Below, piece by piece: positions 24,447-36,700 of a stretch of DNA of 64,000 nt. The DNA comes from Promerops cafer (lineage: Eukaryota; Chordata; Aves; Passeriformes; Nectariniidae). Position numbers and translations under genes: made by a program. Every line of letters begins with the position of its first letter. Within the stretch, counting starts at the first letter, position 1. The notes beneath the pieces were generated by a model. The model worked only from the letters and a program-made list of their open reading frames with translations, was not told where the DNA came from and ran no database searches. The stretch is taken from contig VZSE01006029.1 in the NCBI GenBank assembly GCA_013398275.1, positions 3,178,999-3,242,998 of the forward strand, in the 5' to 3' direction.

Positions 24447-24777
24447 GAGATGACAGGTGGAAATGAATCCTGTACTGCAGGACCGACATCTATGTCCTAC
24501 TTAACTTGCCTGACTTACATTCTGGAAGAATGGACTGGTGTGGAGGATATTGGAGATTATCTGAGTTATGCAGTCTACATTTTATGGTTGCTTTTTCCAC
24601 TTGTACTAGTCTTTGTGCTTCCAGGAGTTATCGTCATTCTCTTCTACGTTTCCATTCTCTGGCTTCATATTTATAAAAGGAAGAATGAAATAAAGGAAGC
24701 TTATTCCCATGATGTTTGGATAGGTGCGAGAGAAATGTTGGCGACCATATGGGATGGACATGGAAGAATATGGCATG
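24447..24777 (+). CDS. TMEM68: TMEM68 first coding exon: start codon and membrane hairpin
   Basis: Acceptor AAACAG at 24441-24446; the exon opens GAG then ATG at 24450. It encodes residues 1-109 plus one base, with LEEWTGVE, a strongly hydrophobic stretch at about 37-75 and IYKRKNEIKEAYSHDVW. The donor is GTGAGT at 24778. Only about 39% of residues match copy 1 here. Confidence 0.93.
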
Positions 24778-27700
24778 GTGAGTGAGATCTGACCTTTCAT
24801 TAAAAACTTTTGAAGCTCTTATTCCTTGTTTAGCCTTCAAGATTATCAATATATGCTTGATTGTTGCTGCTGGTGCATGCCAATTTAGGCTAGGGTTTTT
24901 TTCTGTTTTATGAGTGACTGTCAGTGGTGCTTGGGACAAAACAAAAAGGCATTGAGACTTTTTTGAATGTAAGTTTTTTGTCTTATGCGTTTATTCCTTT
25001 GCTGATATAAAATTATATCTCTCTTCTGGTTGAATATATGCACAATTTTTTTAATTGCCTTTTTTTTCCATCTTTTGCTTTTTATAACAATTCCTGGATT
25101 TCCTCATTTGAAGAAGACCTGAAACGTGTGTTGTGTTAAAACTAGATCAATTAGCTGTGTCATTTCAGGGTCAATATATGAAGACTGAAAGTTAAAAGCC
25201 AGTTCCCTGATAGCTAATATGTCAGCCAGCACATGTTAGCATAATTTAATTGCACTTAACCAGTCTTACATGAAATGCCAAATGATGGCTACAAGGAGCA
25301 CTTAGTTGCTTCTTGAAATTAACTTCAGAGCCTGATACTGTTACAGAACCATACTTTTTTATTTGTCTTTGTATTTTGGACTACTATTTTCTCTACTGGA
25401 ATGTCAAAACTAAGGACCTTGTTCTTTGTCCTTCTGCTATTATTTCTTCATAAGGACAGACTTAATAAATGATTTGGCTTTTCTCTCTAAGGAAATCATA
25501 AGTCTCTTTCAGAGCCATTCAGTCTAGATGCAGCTAAAGGAGAAAGATACTTAAGAACAATTTACATAAAGAATAAATCCTTCTTGAAAATCATCTCTGT
25601 TTGTTCTCTAGTCAAAGGGAAGCAGGTTTTCAAGGCATTGATAACCAGATGGTGCAGCAGCTGTATCAGATAGGCTTTGTAAGACTAAGATGTAACTTTC
25701 AAATCTAGGAAAGTACACTACATCAAAATCAACAGCTACATCAAAGAGCTTAAAATGCTCACTTCACAATAAAAAGCTATTTACTTTTTTTTCACAAGAA
25801 AATTATTTTTTAAGGCCTTGGCTCTTTTAATCCTTAGTAACTTTTTCTTTTTGTAAGGTCTGACATTTTATCTGTGCAAGAAGATTCTTATCCGGTCCCT
25901 CATTGACAGCTGTGACTTTTTTCTGCCCTGCCAGCTGCTTCCCTCTTATCTATACACTTGTCTTGCTAAAGAATGAAATGTTTTCCAGTTATTTTTTTCC
26001 CTCACTTGGTTCATCAGGATATCATAAGAAGAACTTTCCATCCTGAAATCTAACAGCATTAATAAAAAAAAAAAAAAGAAAAAAAAAGAGAAAAAAACAA
26101 TCCTACAACCAAGAAGCCCTAAATCAACCCCCAAACCTGGTGACTGATACCTGTAACTTTACCTGTATTATGCCAATGCCGCGTGTGTTAGTTGGCTGGC
26201 ATGGAGCACAGTTAGTGGTCCTTTGGGATGGGACAGATGATACACTTGCAATGTGTTGCACCTCCACAGGTATACAAAGTAAAATAGAGGGAGGAGAGCC
26301 AAGAGTACCTTCAGAATTAAATTGATGGAATAGGAATTGCGGACCTGATTAACTTTGGAAGAAGTGACGGGATTTGGTCAAGGGTTTTTTTTTGTGTTTT
26401 CTTTTTGCTTGTTTTATTTTATTTTAAAAAAGATACTGTAACAGTACTACTAGGTGTTAACTGAATATGTTCTATACCAGTGCATTTTGTGTTAATTAAA
26501 TATATTCGGCACTGTAACTTGAATAGAAATGTGAGGTCAGGAAGAAGCTTCTGTGTGTTTATGTATTTTTCAGCTAGGCATATATAGTCCCAACTAGCTT
26601 TTAGTATATGGAAAGCTGGAACAGGTATAACTTGGAGAGAAGTAGCAAAGAGAAGCTTCATATCCTGGAGTAAAAGGAAACATGAAAATGGGTGCTGTCA
26701 TGTCAAATCTTCTAAAACAGTCACTGATGGCAATGAACTTCGAAAGGTTTTAGCTCGAAACAGTTGTTTCACCACTCCAATCCGTATTTTGATTTCTCTT
26801 GAATGATTCAGAGGAGTTTGCAGCCTTGAAAACAGTGAACTGAAAAAACAAGGATAAATTATACAGTTTGAAATAGTGCGACTGGGTGTTTTGTTTTAAT
26901 GTTGGGATTTTTTGCTCTTTCTCAAAGTGTGGTACCTTAAATGAAACTTGTATTCTCTGTGAAGCAACTTGTATTTCCTGTAGATGCTGCAGGTTAGCTC
27001 TTGACTTACCGGTGACTTTGCTCTTACCACTTCTCAATCCATGTTGGTGTCAGTTTGCCAGCTTGCTGCAAGTTAGTTTCTTTGGGATAGAATTGTATAA
27101 AAATTTAACATCAGTTACATTTTTAACTCCTAACAGGTTATGAGCTTCATGGTGTCGAAAATATTCCTCAAGGACCAGGACTTGTTGTGTTTTATCATGG
27201 AGCCACTCCCGTTGACTATATCTATTTCTCAGCTAGACTTCATATAATGAAGAAGAGGCGCTGCAGTGTAGTAGCTGATCATTTTGTCTTTAGATTACCA
27301 GGTAACATACTTAATTATAAACAAACAGTTTTGGAGCTCTTATTTTAATTTTTTAATTGTGTAATTAATAAAAATCGTATTGCAGGAACACAGCTTTCAG
27401 AACAGACATTCAGACAAATTTAGTGAAAGTTTTGAAACAGACCATGTTCTTTACAAAAAAGAATGAGACTGGCCCATGCAAGGATGGGACATAATCCTGT
27501 CTGGGCAACACCTTCCAATGACTCTAGGGTGTTTAGAAACAAAGAGAAGGAGATCATAGGAGAAGCAGTGTTCTCTGTATTAATCATTAGCAAAGATTTC
27601 TATAAGATGTTTCTTTTTCAGGCAGAATGGGTGGTGTGAACTGATTAAGAATTAAACTGTTTGGAACAAATGTCCTGTAAATTAGGAATACTAGTCTGGA

Positions 27701-30700
27701 GAGACAATGTATTTTCTTATCCCACCCAACTCTTTCCCAGTTGAGGATGGCAGGCAGTGGAACCTGTTCCCAGGAACACTGTTTCGAGTAGAATCTGTTT
27801 TGGAGAAAAGCTAGAGAAGTGTTCAACATGTTTGTGTGAAACATGAGGTGAAGCATGTAGAAAATGAAAAATATGTTTAGGGCAAGATTTTGGCTGGACA
27901 GCCTAGTGAAATGCACTGCCAATTGGCAAATTTAATTATGTGAGTGGTTTGTTTTTTGTCTGTGTGAAATGCAGTGGTACCCACTTTCTTTCCCAAGTTT
28001 GGTTTGTGACTTAAGGCCTGTCAATTCACAAAATGAATTACAAGGAGCATTCTGTAGTGTACTGGTGCTTTTAGTGGAACCAACTCATATAAGAAAACTG
28101 TCTTTTTGTTGGTATAGGTTTATTTCAGCCTTAGTCCCTGAAAAGAACTTTTTCGTATTGATCACAGTATGGCTTTGCCTCTACAACTGCTTTTGCCAAC
28201 AGATTAATTTGTCAGTCGTTATCAAATCTTTTGCATAAAGATGACTAATATAAACTACTTCATGATGCAGATTTGGCTCCATATTGTATCTCTGTAGGCA
28301 CAGTTCTTTATCAAATGGGGCATTATGTTTTACTCCTTTTCTGCTTTAAAATAAGGCTCTAAGTGGGAGTATACTTATGAGTACCCCAAATATCGTTCAG
28401 TAGCATTGCAGAAACATCTTGCTGAATGGCTCATCTTGAAGAGCTGGTTTCAGCAGTACAACATCTAGCTAACAGCTACAGGCATTCCTCAGGGATTGAT
28501 ACTGAGACCACTGCTGCTCAGTGTTTTTATAGTACCCCTGGATGAGGGACTGGTGCATGCGCAGGAAATTCACTGATGATGCCACACTGGGGGAGCTGCT
28601 GATATACTGGGCATTAAAGCTTGTTTTCAGAGTGACTTCATAGAATTCAACTGGCGGAAATATTATGAAGTTCAGCAAAAGCAAATGTAGTGCTGTGCAT
28701 CTGGGGTAGAGCAATTCTGTGCAACAGTACTCTGGAAAAAAGGGGCTTTGCAGGAAAGGACTTGGGATTCTAGTGGACAACAAGTTGAATGTGAGTTGGC
28801 AGTGTGCCCTTACAGCAAAGAAGATGAACTGCATGGTGAGCTTTTTTTAGCTGGAATGTAGCCACTGGGTTGAGTGAAGAGGTTTTTCCCTTGGCATGGC
28901 ACCTGTGCAAGCACATCCTGTGATATGCCAGGGGATATGTCCAGTTTTGGACTTCCTGGTATGGGGTACACTGACACACTGGAGCATGTTCAGTGGATAA
29001 TGGGGGTCTAGAGCACACCGTGTACAAGGAGAGGATGAGAGAACTGGATTTGTTTGGTCTGTACCAGATAAGGGTGGAGAAAGATACTACTGCTGTCTTC
29101 AGCAGCCTAGTGGGAGGGTGGGGAGAACAGGGAGTCAGACTCTTCTCACAGGCGCACAGCGATAGATTGAGAAGTAACAGAGACAAGTTGCAACACAGGA
29201 AATTTTGATTAGGCATGTCGAAAGGTATTTTACCATGAGAGGGATCGGACACCTGAACAGATTGCTTAGGCAAGTCGGGGAATCTCCATCCCTGCAGACT
29301 TTCAAAACTCTGCTGGGTGAGGCTCTGAATAGCCTGATCTAGTTGAACCCGGTTTGAGTGGGAGGCTGGACTAGATGACCTCCAGAGCTTCCTTCTAATC
29401 TACATAATTCTCTGGTTCTGTGAAGGAATTAAGGCTGTTCAGGGAGACAAGTCCAAAGAGCCCAGAAAATGTTGCAGATTGTTTCAAAATAAGCACAGTA
29501 ATCTATGACTGGCAGCTCAGGTAGATGCTGCTTCTCTTGTGAATCAAACCAGAAAGACTGCATAATTTTATCCTAGTACTAAGGCTGTCTGATCTCAAAT
29601 AAGTGCTCAGATTAAACTGGATGCCTTTTCAGAAGATGTTTTAACCAGAAGTTATGCTCAATGCAGGGGAAATAGGAAGGGGTGGCAGTGCATTTGGGGA
29701 GTCTGTTAGACACACGTGGATGTGTCAGAATTGTGTCAGTGTTAAGTGTGCTTTTCTTGCATTTTGGAGGAGAAGGATATGAAATACGGTCATGTGAATT
29801 CCTTTTTTCCTTCTTTTATAGCTAGAGGTTTGCCACAGGGAAAAACAAACCCAATATTCCAGCTTTCTGGTTCCTTTAGACTCTTAACTGTGTAGTTAAG
29901 AGAAATACATTGACTTCTCTAAGTTTAGGAGAAAGTATTTTCCCAAAATATTCAGAGAGGACTGAGATTTCACTTGTGTTCTTCTCCATCATCCTCTGCT
30001 ATAGTGTGGGCCATTTTTACTTCCTAAAGTCATCTGGGAGCCCTCTTTGAAAGGTTGCCTGCTATTTTATGTAACTAAGTCTCTTTCCTGTAATGCTCCA
30101 GAGGAAAGGAGCTTTGGCTTCTTGTCATGTGTAACAACACGCACAAGGTTTTGCAAAGTATCTTGTGGGCTAGATGCTCTGCAGATATAAATGTGTGATT
30201 ACCTACAACTGTGGAAGATTGGATTCAATGGTCTAAATGGTTCCTCTCTGTCTGGGGTCCTAAAGGTCAACCATGGGAAAATGATGACATCCTTGCCATC
30301 CTGCTATCTGGTAGCTGACAGCCCTGATGTTACAGTCACTGGGGCCAAGATAGAAAAAAGTACATAGTACACAAGTTGAGAGCAGTATTACTTGCCTTAC
30401 TGGGTACTCTCCAAAGGGTTTTCAAAAAACATTCCTGCCAGCACAGTCTTGTGGAAAATAGGAGAAGAGTATGTTGGGGCAAAGGGCAGAGTTCAGGTTG
30501 AACTGTGGAATAAAATTAAATTTGAACTTCTTGGTGTCTGGAAAAACATGTTCTTCATGGCTGAAAAATTTTTTTTAGATAATTTTGAGAGCTGTTTTGT
30601 TGTTTGAAATGGAAAAACAGATTCTTGGTTCCTTTCATGCAGTGCTACCCTGTACTATCCCAGTGTTTCTTCTAACTTTGTGGTGACCTTTGCCTTGGAC

Positions 30701-33700
30701 ACAGGTACCCTGGCTGTCCTTTCTGGGCCATTGTGTCAGATTCTCTCTCTTAGCTGCTTTAAGGGAGCTGGGTTCTTCTTTGGTACTGAAGCAGAGATAT
30801 CAACAGTAATGTGTGATCTGCGGGCAAGGCTGTGAAGTACAGCTCAGAATATAAAGTTGATACTAAAAGTCAAGGGAGGAAATACAGCTGAGAAATTTTG
30901 TGAGGACTTGAAACCTCCCTGGACAACTATTCTGTAGTACATTTTTTTGTCTGTATTCTGTCAATATTCTGTTCTTTTTTTACTGATATATGAACTAGAC
31001 AGACTCATGGTGTTGCTTTGTCACACACACCCTCCCTCTTACCCCTTCCTCAGTGTATCCAATGCAGAAACAGTGTTGTCACAGTCTTTGCTTCCTTGGA
31101 GTCTCTTTTCCTGCTCATCTCAACCCTTTTCATGACTGTTTTGTCTGTCTCCTGAGCTCACTGGCAGAAAGGACTTAGAGACAGGCAGCTTTTTACCACC
31201 AGGTACATTCCAGAGAGCTTTAATTAGTTTGGGAATGTCAAGCATTGTAAAAATCAGCTATTGAAAATCTCACAAAAAAAAGCACCTGAAAGAAATGAAT
31301 TTCAATTAGGTAAACTCTATTTCAGGTGTTCTTCCATGCAAATGCTACTAGATGAAGACTGGGTGTCATCAGCATTGTGTGAGGCAGGCACAGCAAAACA
31401 TGAGACAGGTGTAATGCAGCTTGTGTTCTGTGGCCATGTGTATGGACAGATCCTGACTGCGTATAGAGATGAGCTGGGAGTAATTATACTCACACCGGTT
31501 ACAAAGACTAGTTAGAGATCGGAGTTTAGTTAAGAATAAACTAATAGTGTGTTGCCTCATGCTTTTCTTCCCAAGCCCTTAGTTTATGCAAGCTGTAAGA
31601 GAAGACAGACCTCTGTCTTCTTAACTTTGTTTGGGCTCTCATGTGTGTGTATGTGCCAAATGTGTGTTTATGGTCACAGCTATTCATTTGTTACTAAGAG
31701 GCAAACTCGACTAGATCAGTTTTGTCCTTGTCTATGGCTGATAAGGTCGTTTGCTTCAGTGGGAAACCTCAAGAAAGACACATAAGGTTTCCCTTACTGC
31801 CCAGTCATCCAAAGTTACCATTTTGGTATGCACTACTCATAAATACTGTATAAATTTAAAATCTATTGAACCAATTGAACAGGACTTATTTCCTACAAAC
31901 AGAGATCTGTAGTAGTTACATCGTTTAACAATAGGCTAGTTGTATAAATTGATCAGATGTGTTCCTTTTGATGCTTGTAGCAGATTTTTGATGTTCTGCT
32001 GTTTCTTGAAGAGTACAGTCCAAACGACATGTCAAATTCAAGGTGATATGAGGAGTTTATATAACCTTAGGTCAAAAACTTCAGTTACAATACTAACAGA
32101 AGGTGGGTGTACCCAGTTGAGGCTTACCAGATGCCTCTCTGTATGAAATGCCATCCAGGTACTCACAGACTGAACCAGAGTCAATTGCTGCAGTGATGCA
32201 TAATGCAGAGAATGATGCATGTTCTTTGTCATTCCCCTTCTTATGCACTACTGTTCTTTGCCAACGCTCACAAAACAGACCCACAACAATTTCCTGGTAT
32301 TGCTTCCCGTTTCTCTCTGTTTGGACTGTGCTATGTTTGAACAGTAGAGCTTGAGCAAGGAGCCAGCCTTGAGTCAAACAAATCCTTCGAAGGGACATGT
32401 GAAAGATACCACAGAGTGCTTGACAGTTCTTTTTCAGTTCAGTCCTGACTGGGATAGCACCTGACTCTACTATGACAAAAAGCCACTGAAACCCCTAAAT
32501 CTTCAACTTTGCCGACCAAAATCTCTAAGTTAGACTTAATGCTTCAGTCCCTCTTGGGGACTTGGGGCCACAGCTTATTAGACAATTAAGTTTTAGCCAT
32601 AGTGTTCTGTACTGGGAATCTGTACTCAATGGTAGTATGAATTAACATTTTCTGAATTAATATTATCTTATCCTGCAGGTTTTAGAATACTACTAGAGGT
32701 ATTTGGAGTTATACATGGACCAAAAGAAGCTTGTGTCAGGACTCTGGAGAAGGGCCACCTGTTAGCCATTGCCCCAGGCGGAGTTCGGGAAGCACTCTTC
32801 AGTGACGAAATGTATACTATTTTGTGGAGTGATCGGAAGGGCTTTGCTCAGGTGGCCATTGATGCAAAGGTGGTAAGTGTTACACATCACAGAAGAGAAG
32901 CAAAGAAAGCTAAGTTATTAATACTTTCTTCCAGAGAAGGCTGTTCTGATTATCATATATTTGATGTTACATTTCTAACTGTCATGAGTATGGTCTACTT
33001 GCTCTAACAACTGCATTTCAAGACTCTTTTTGTTGCTTTTGATAGATAAGAAGGCTTTAGAGTCAGCTAAGAATAGTGTGGTTAGGAAATCCCAAGTTCA
33101 AAAGAACAAGAGATGAAGTACAGGATGGTTTCTCCTTATAAGCATGTGCTGTTTTACACATACCTGGTTAGTATTGTGATGGCCTAGCCCTCCCTCACCA
33201 GCATGGCTGGGAAACAACCCTACATATCAGAGTCACAGAATATGCTGAGTTGGGAGGGACCATCGTGATCATGGAGTCCAACTCAATGTTTCTGTTTGTC
33301 AATGAAGTGTGGTGTGACCCAACAGGGTACAGACTCACTGGCACTTCGTACTGTATTGGCATTTTATGGATGTCCAGGGCTGGTCACTGATGTGAACTCT
33401 TCAGTTCTAATGTACAGCACTGAGCTTGGTCCGCAGGCGGGTAGTTATTCATAGGGGACCAACTGTTAAGGCACAACAGTGTGTGATATATTTGAATTGT
33501 AACTATTTTAGTAATCATTTCAGAGTCCCTCTCCTTCTAGATTTGTACTTGGAAAATATGTGCATATGTCCATAGGTCTGCATATACCTAATTTAAAAGC
33601 AAGTCTCGCACCAGGAGTTTTATATTTAGTTGCTGTCAAAGACAGACTAGTTAATCTCTGGATTTTATACAGAAATAGAATACTTTAAAGACTCAAGTGT

Positions 33701-36700
33701 GCATGACTTTTCTCACAGGGAAAATAACACTGTTTAAACAGGTATTTTCAACAAGTTTAGATTTTACTAATGTATTGTAATAGCATGTAAGAGGCCATAC
33801 TTGAGATTCAACTATGATTGTACTAGTTGCATTTATTGTATTGGATGTGTGTTGATTTCCTTTATGCACTCACAAAGGTCTTGTAGCTTCATCCCCCCAA
33901 AAAAACCCTGAGAGACACAGTAAAATAGAAAGAGTGTCAGAGGCAGGCTGAAAGTGCGAAAAACATCTTTAAATAAAGATGAACTTTTAAGTCACCCTGA
34001 ATCCTAAGCAGAACTCCTGATGGAAAGAAGAATGTGTCTGAAACATCAGAAAAATGTGTCTGAAACTGGGACCTTCAACTTGTTGAAGTTGTCTTATTTC
34101 AGCATTTTTTTGCCAGAATTTCTGTCACATAAACAAAAATTTCTACCTCTATGTCAAAAGTAAGATGTTCCACATAAGATTGTTCTAGAATAAAGATATC
34201 TGTGTACATTCAGTTTAGGCAACTGCACTTCTTTTTATTCTGTGTAATTATTTACAGACTTTTTTTCCTCTCAAAAAACCCCCAACTTGATTCATGTCTG
34301 AAAAGTTACATGTGCTAGCTCATCTCCATGCTTGTCTTTAAAAAGCTTAAAAGAATTTGAGTTCATGAAGATCCCATGAAGAGTTCTGTATTTCTAATGA
34401 TGCTGTGTACAGTGGGCACATACTATAAAGTGATATTGAAAAACTTTATATAGTAGCTGACCCCCTCACAGGTCTTGGAAATCTTGACAGCTGTTTGCAA
34501 TTTTAAAAACAGTAATAAAAACTTGAAATATTCAACACCATTCCAAGTACTCATCAGCAGAAGTAAGTCATGTACATGTATTGAATATGACATATCAAGT
34601 GTGAAGCAATACCATCAGTTTAGCAGAGAGGAATCAGACAAGTTTAGTGTCCCAATCCTGTGAATCCTTCCCTTTGAGCATAACTACAAATTAGGTAAGA
34701 GGTTTAAGAACTTAAGTCACGACTGTGCAAATACTGCTGGATGGGGGGAGGGATGCCTAAATGCTCCATAGGGTCCAAAATTCTGGACTGCTGTAAGAAA
34801 ATAGACTTGCTGAAACAGTGACTCAGTGAAATCTTGTGGTATTCTCCAGTTTGAAACCTCATGGCAGAAGGTCACAGAACTTCAGAATACTTGTTTTGCT
34901 CTCTGTATATCCTTGTCTGAGAAACACTTCTGAAATTAATTTGGCTGTTGAGTTTAAGTGAGGTAGAAGTTTTTTAGATAGTGCTATCTTCCTTAAGTTC
35001 TTAATTATTTTTTTTCCCTCCTAGCCCATCATTCCTATGTTTACACAAAATGTCCGAGAAGGCTTTAGGACGTTAGGAGGAATAAGTAAGATATTTTCTA
35101 TTTTTCTGTAGTTTATTTTTCCATATATGTTTAGCCTATCTCTGTAGAAATAATCCTCATATAAGTTTGAGATTTAACACAGCCTTGTTTCTTGATGTTT
35201 GCTCTCTGGTAGAGTTCAGATATGTTATTAGGATTTAATATCAGCATTAGATGTGATATTGGCTCATCTAGGTTATTTTCCACATAAGTGTTCTTTTACA
35301 CAAGCAGTAGAAAAAAGAAAAAAGGAGCCAGAAAAAGGCAGGAAGATTTAAAGCAGTTTTTTCCTCTGCTTATATCTGCTCGGCCAACCCTAGGTTTTCT
35401 GCTGTCTTTTAAGAAGCAAAACAAACATGTTTACAACTGACACGTAATTCCTGTTCTCCTAAAGCTCTGTGCTTACACCTCTACCTGTACTTAAAGTTTG
35501 AATGGTTTGAACTACATTTAATCTGTAGTTGCTTTTCTGTTCTGCACTAGATGTGTGGCTCCTCACAAAACCTTGCATTTGGCAGCTCTCCTTCCTTATC
35601 TCGATGGAACTTGCAGCCAGAACATGAATAGATGGGTCTTTTGTTTGAGGGGTCCATCTCTGGGAGGATTAGATGCCCACATCTCTGCTCATTTGCTAGT
35701 GTTAAACTCCCTCTTCTTTATATTCTCTTAGTTACTATCTAGCAGAGGGGCCTGAACAAGTCTCCACACCACCTGTTCTGCCTCAAGTATGGCATCATCA
35801 CCTTCACCAGAGGGCTGCAGGGCAACACAGTTCTGTTTCTCTCCCCCTCCATTTAAGAGCTTTATATTGCACGGAGAAAGCCAAGGCATCAGATGCAGAA
35901 GCTGGAATTATTCACACATTTGTCATGTTGTACAAAAATAAACAGCAATTAATTGTTGCTGTGTTAGGGAGAATCCCAAACACAGGAAATTGAAGCCAAA
36001 ATCATTTATGCTACTTGCATTCTACAGCAGAGTTGCGAGAGAAGTGTAATTCCTTGATCACTGGAGGTGTTACTCCAGTTCCAGTAGTTTTATCTTTGTT
36101 TTTATAGGTTGTGTACAGAAAATTCCACATCTTGATCAGTAAGGGTTTTCTTATGCCAGCATGCCAGTTCATGGAGTTTCATGTCTGAAATTGAGAAAGA
36201 TAATATTAGTGCACATTTTTCAAAGAATCACTTCTGGGTACGTTTGGGATAAACACTTAGAAGGTGCCATGTGGAGAAGAAAGTGTCCTCTTAGAGCTGA
36301 TGGAAATACCCATTTTTTTCTCTTTATATTGTTTAACTGCAACCAATGTGTGATCTGAAAGAGCAATTCAGTATGTTAGCATGACTGACTTTTAGGCATA
36401 TAAGGCTGTTTCTGATGCAGTCCCACTGAGGTCTGAACATGCAGTTTTCCAATACTAGTTTCTCATGCTAACCTGTCAAATGAGCTGAACCTGTAACCTG
36501 TATTGCGTAGGATTCTCTTCCTCTCCAGAGAGGCAGCCATTGAATTTCTCTCCTCTTCTTTCTTCTCGTTTCAGCCACTGTTTGGAGGAAAGATTTCACA
36601 CCAAGTTAGGGTAGAAATAAGTCTGATATAAGCATTAATGCAGCTTTTAGGAAATGAAAGTCAAGGTAGGATAGCTCTTGAGATGACACATTGTTTGAGA

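Noticed and set aside
28770..29273. 167-codon minus-strand ORF, the longest single ORF in the window
   Set aside because: It lies antisense within a CR1 LINE copy and has no recognisable domain, so it is a chance frame through the repeat.
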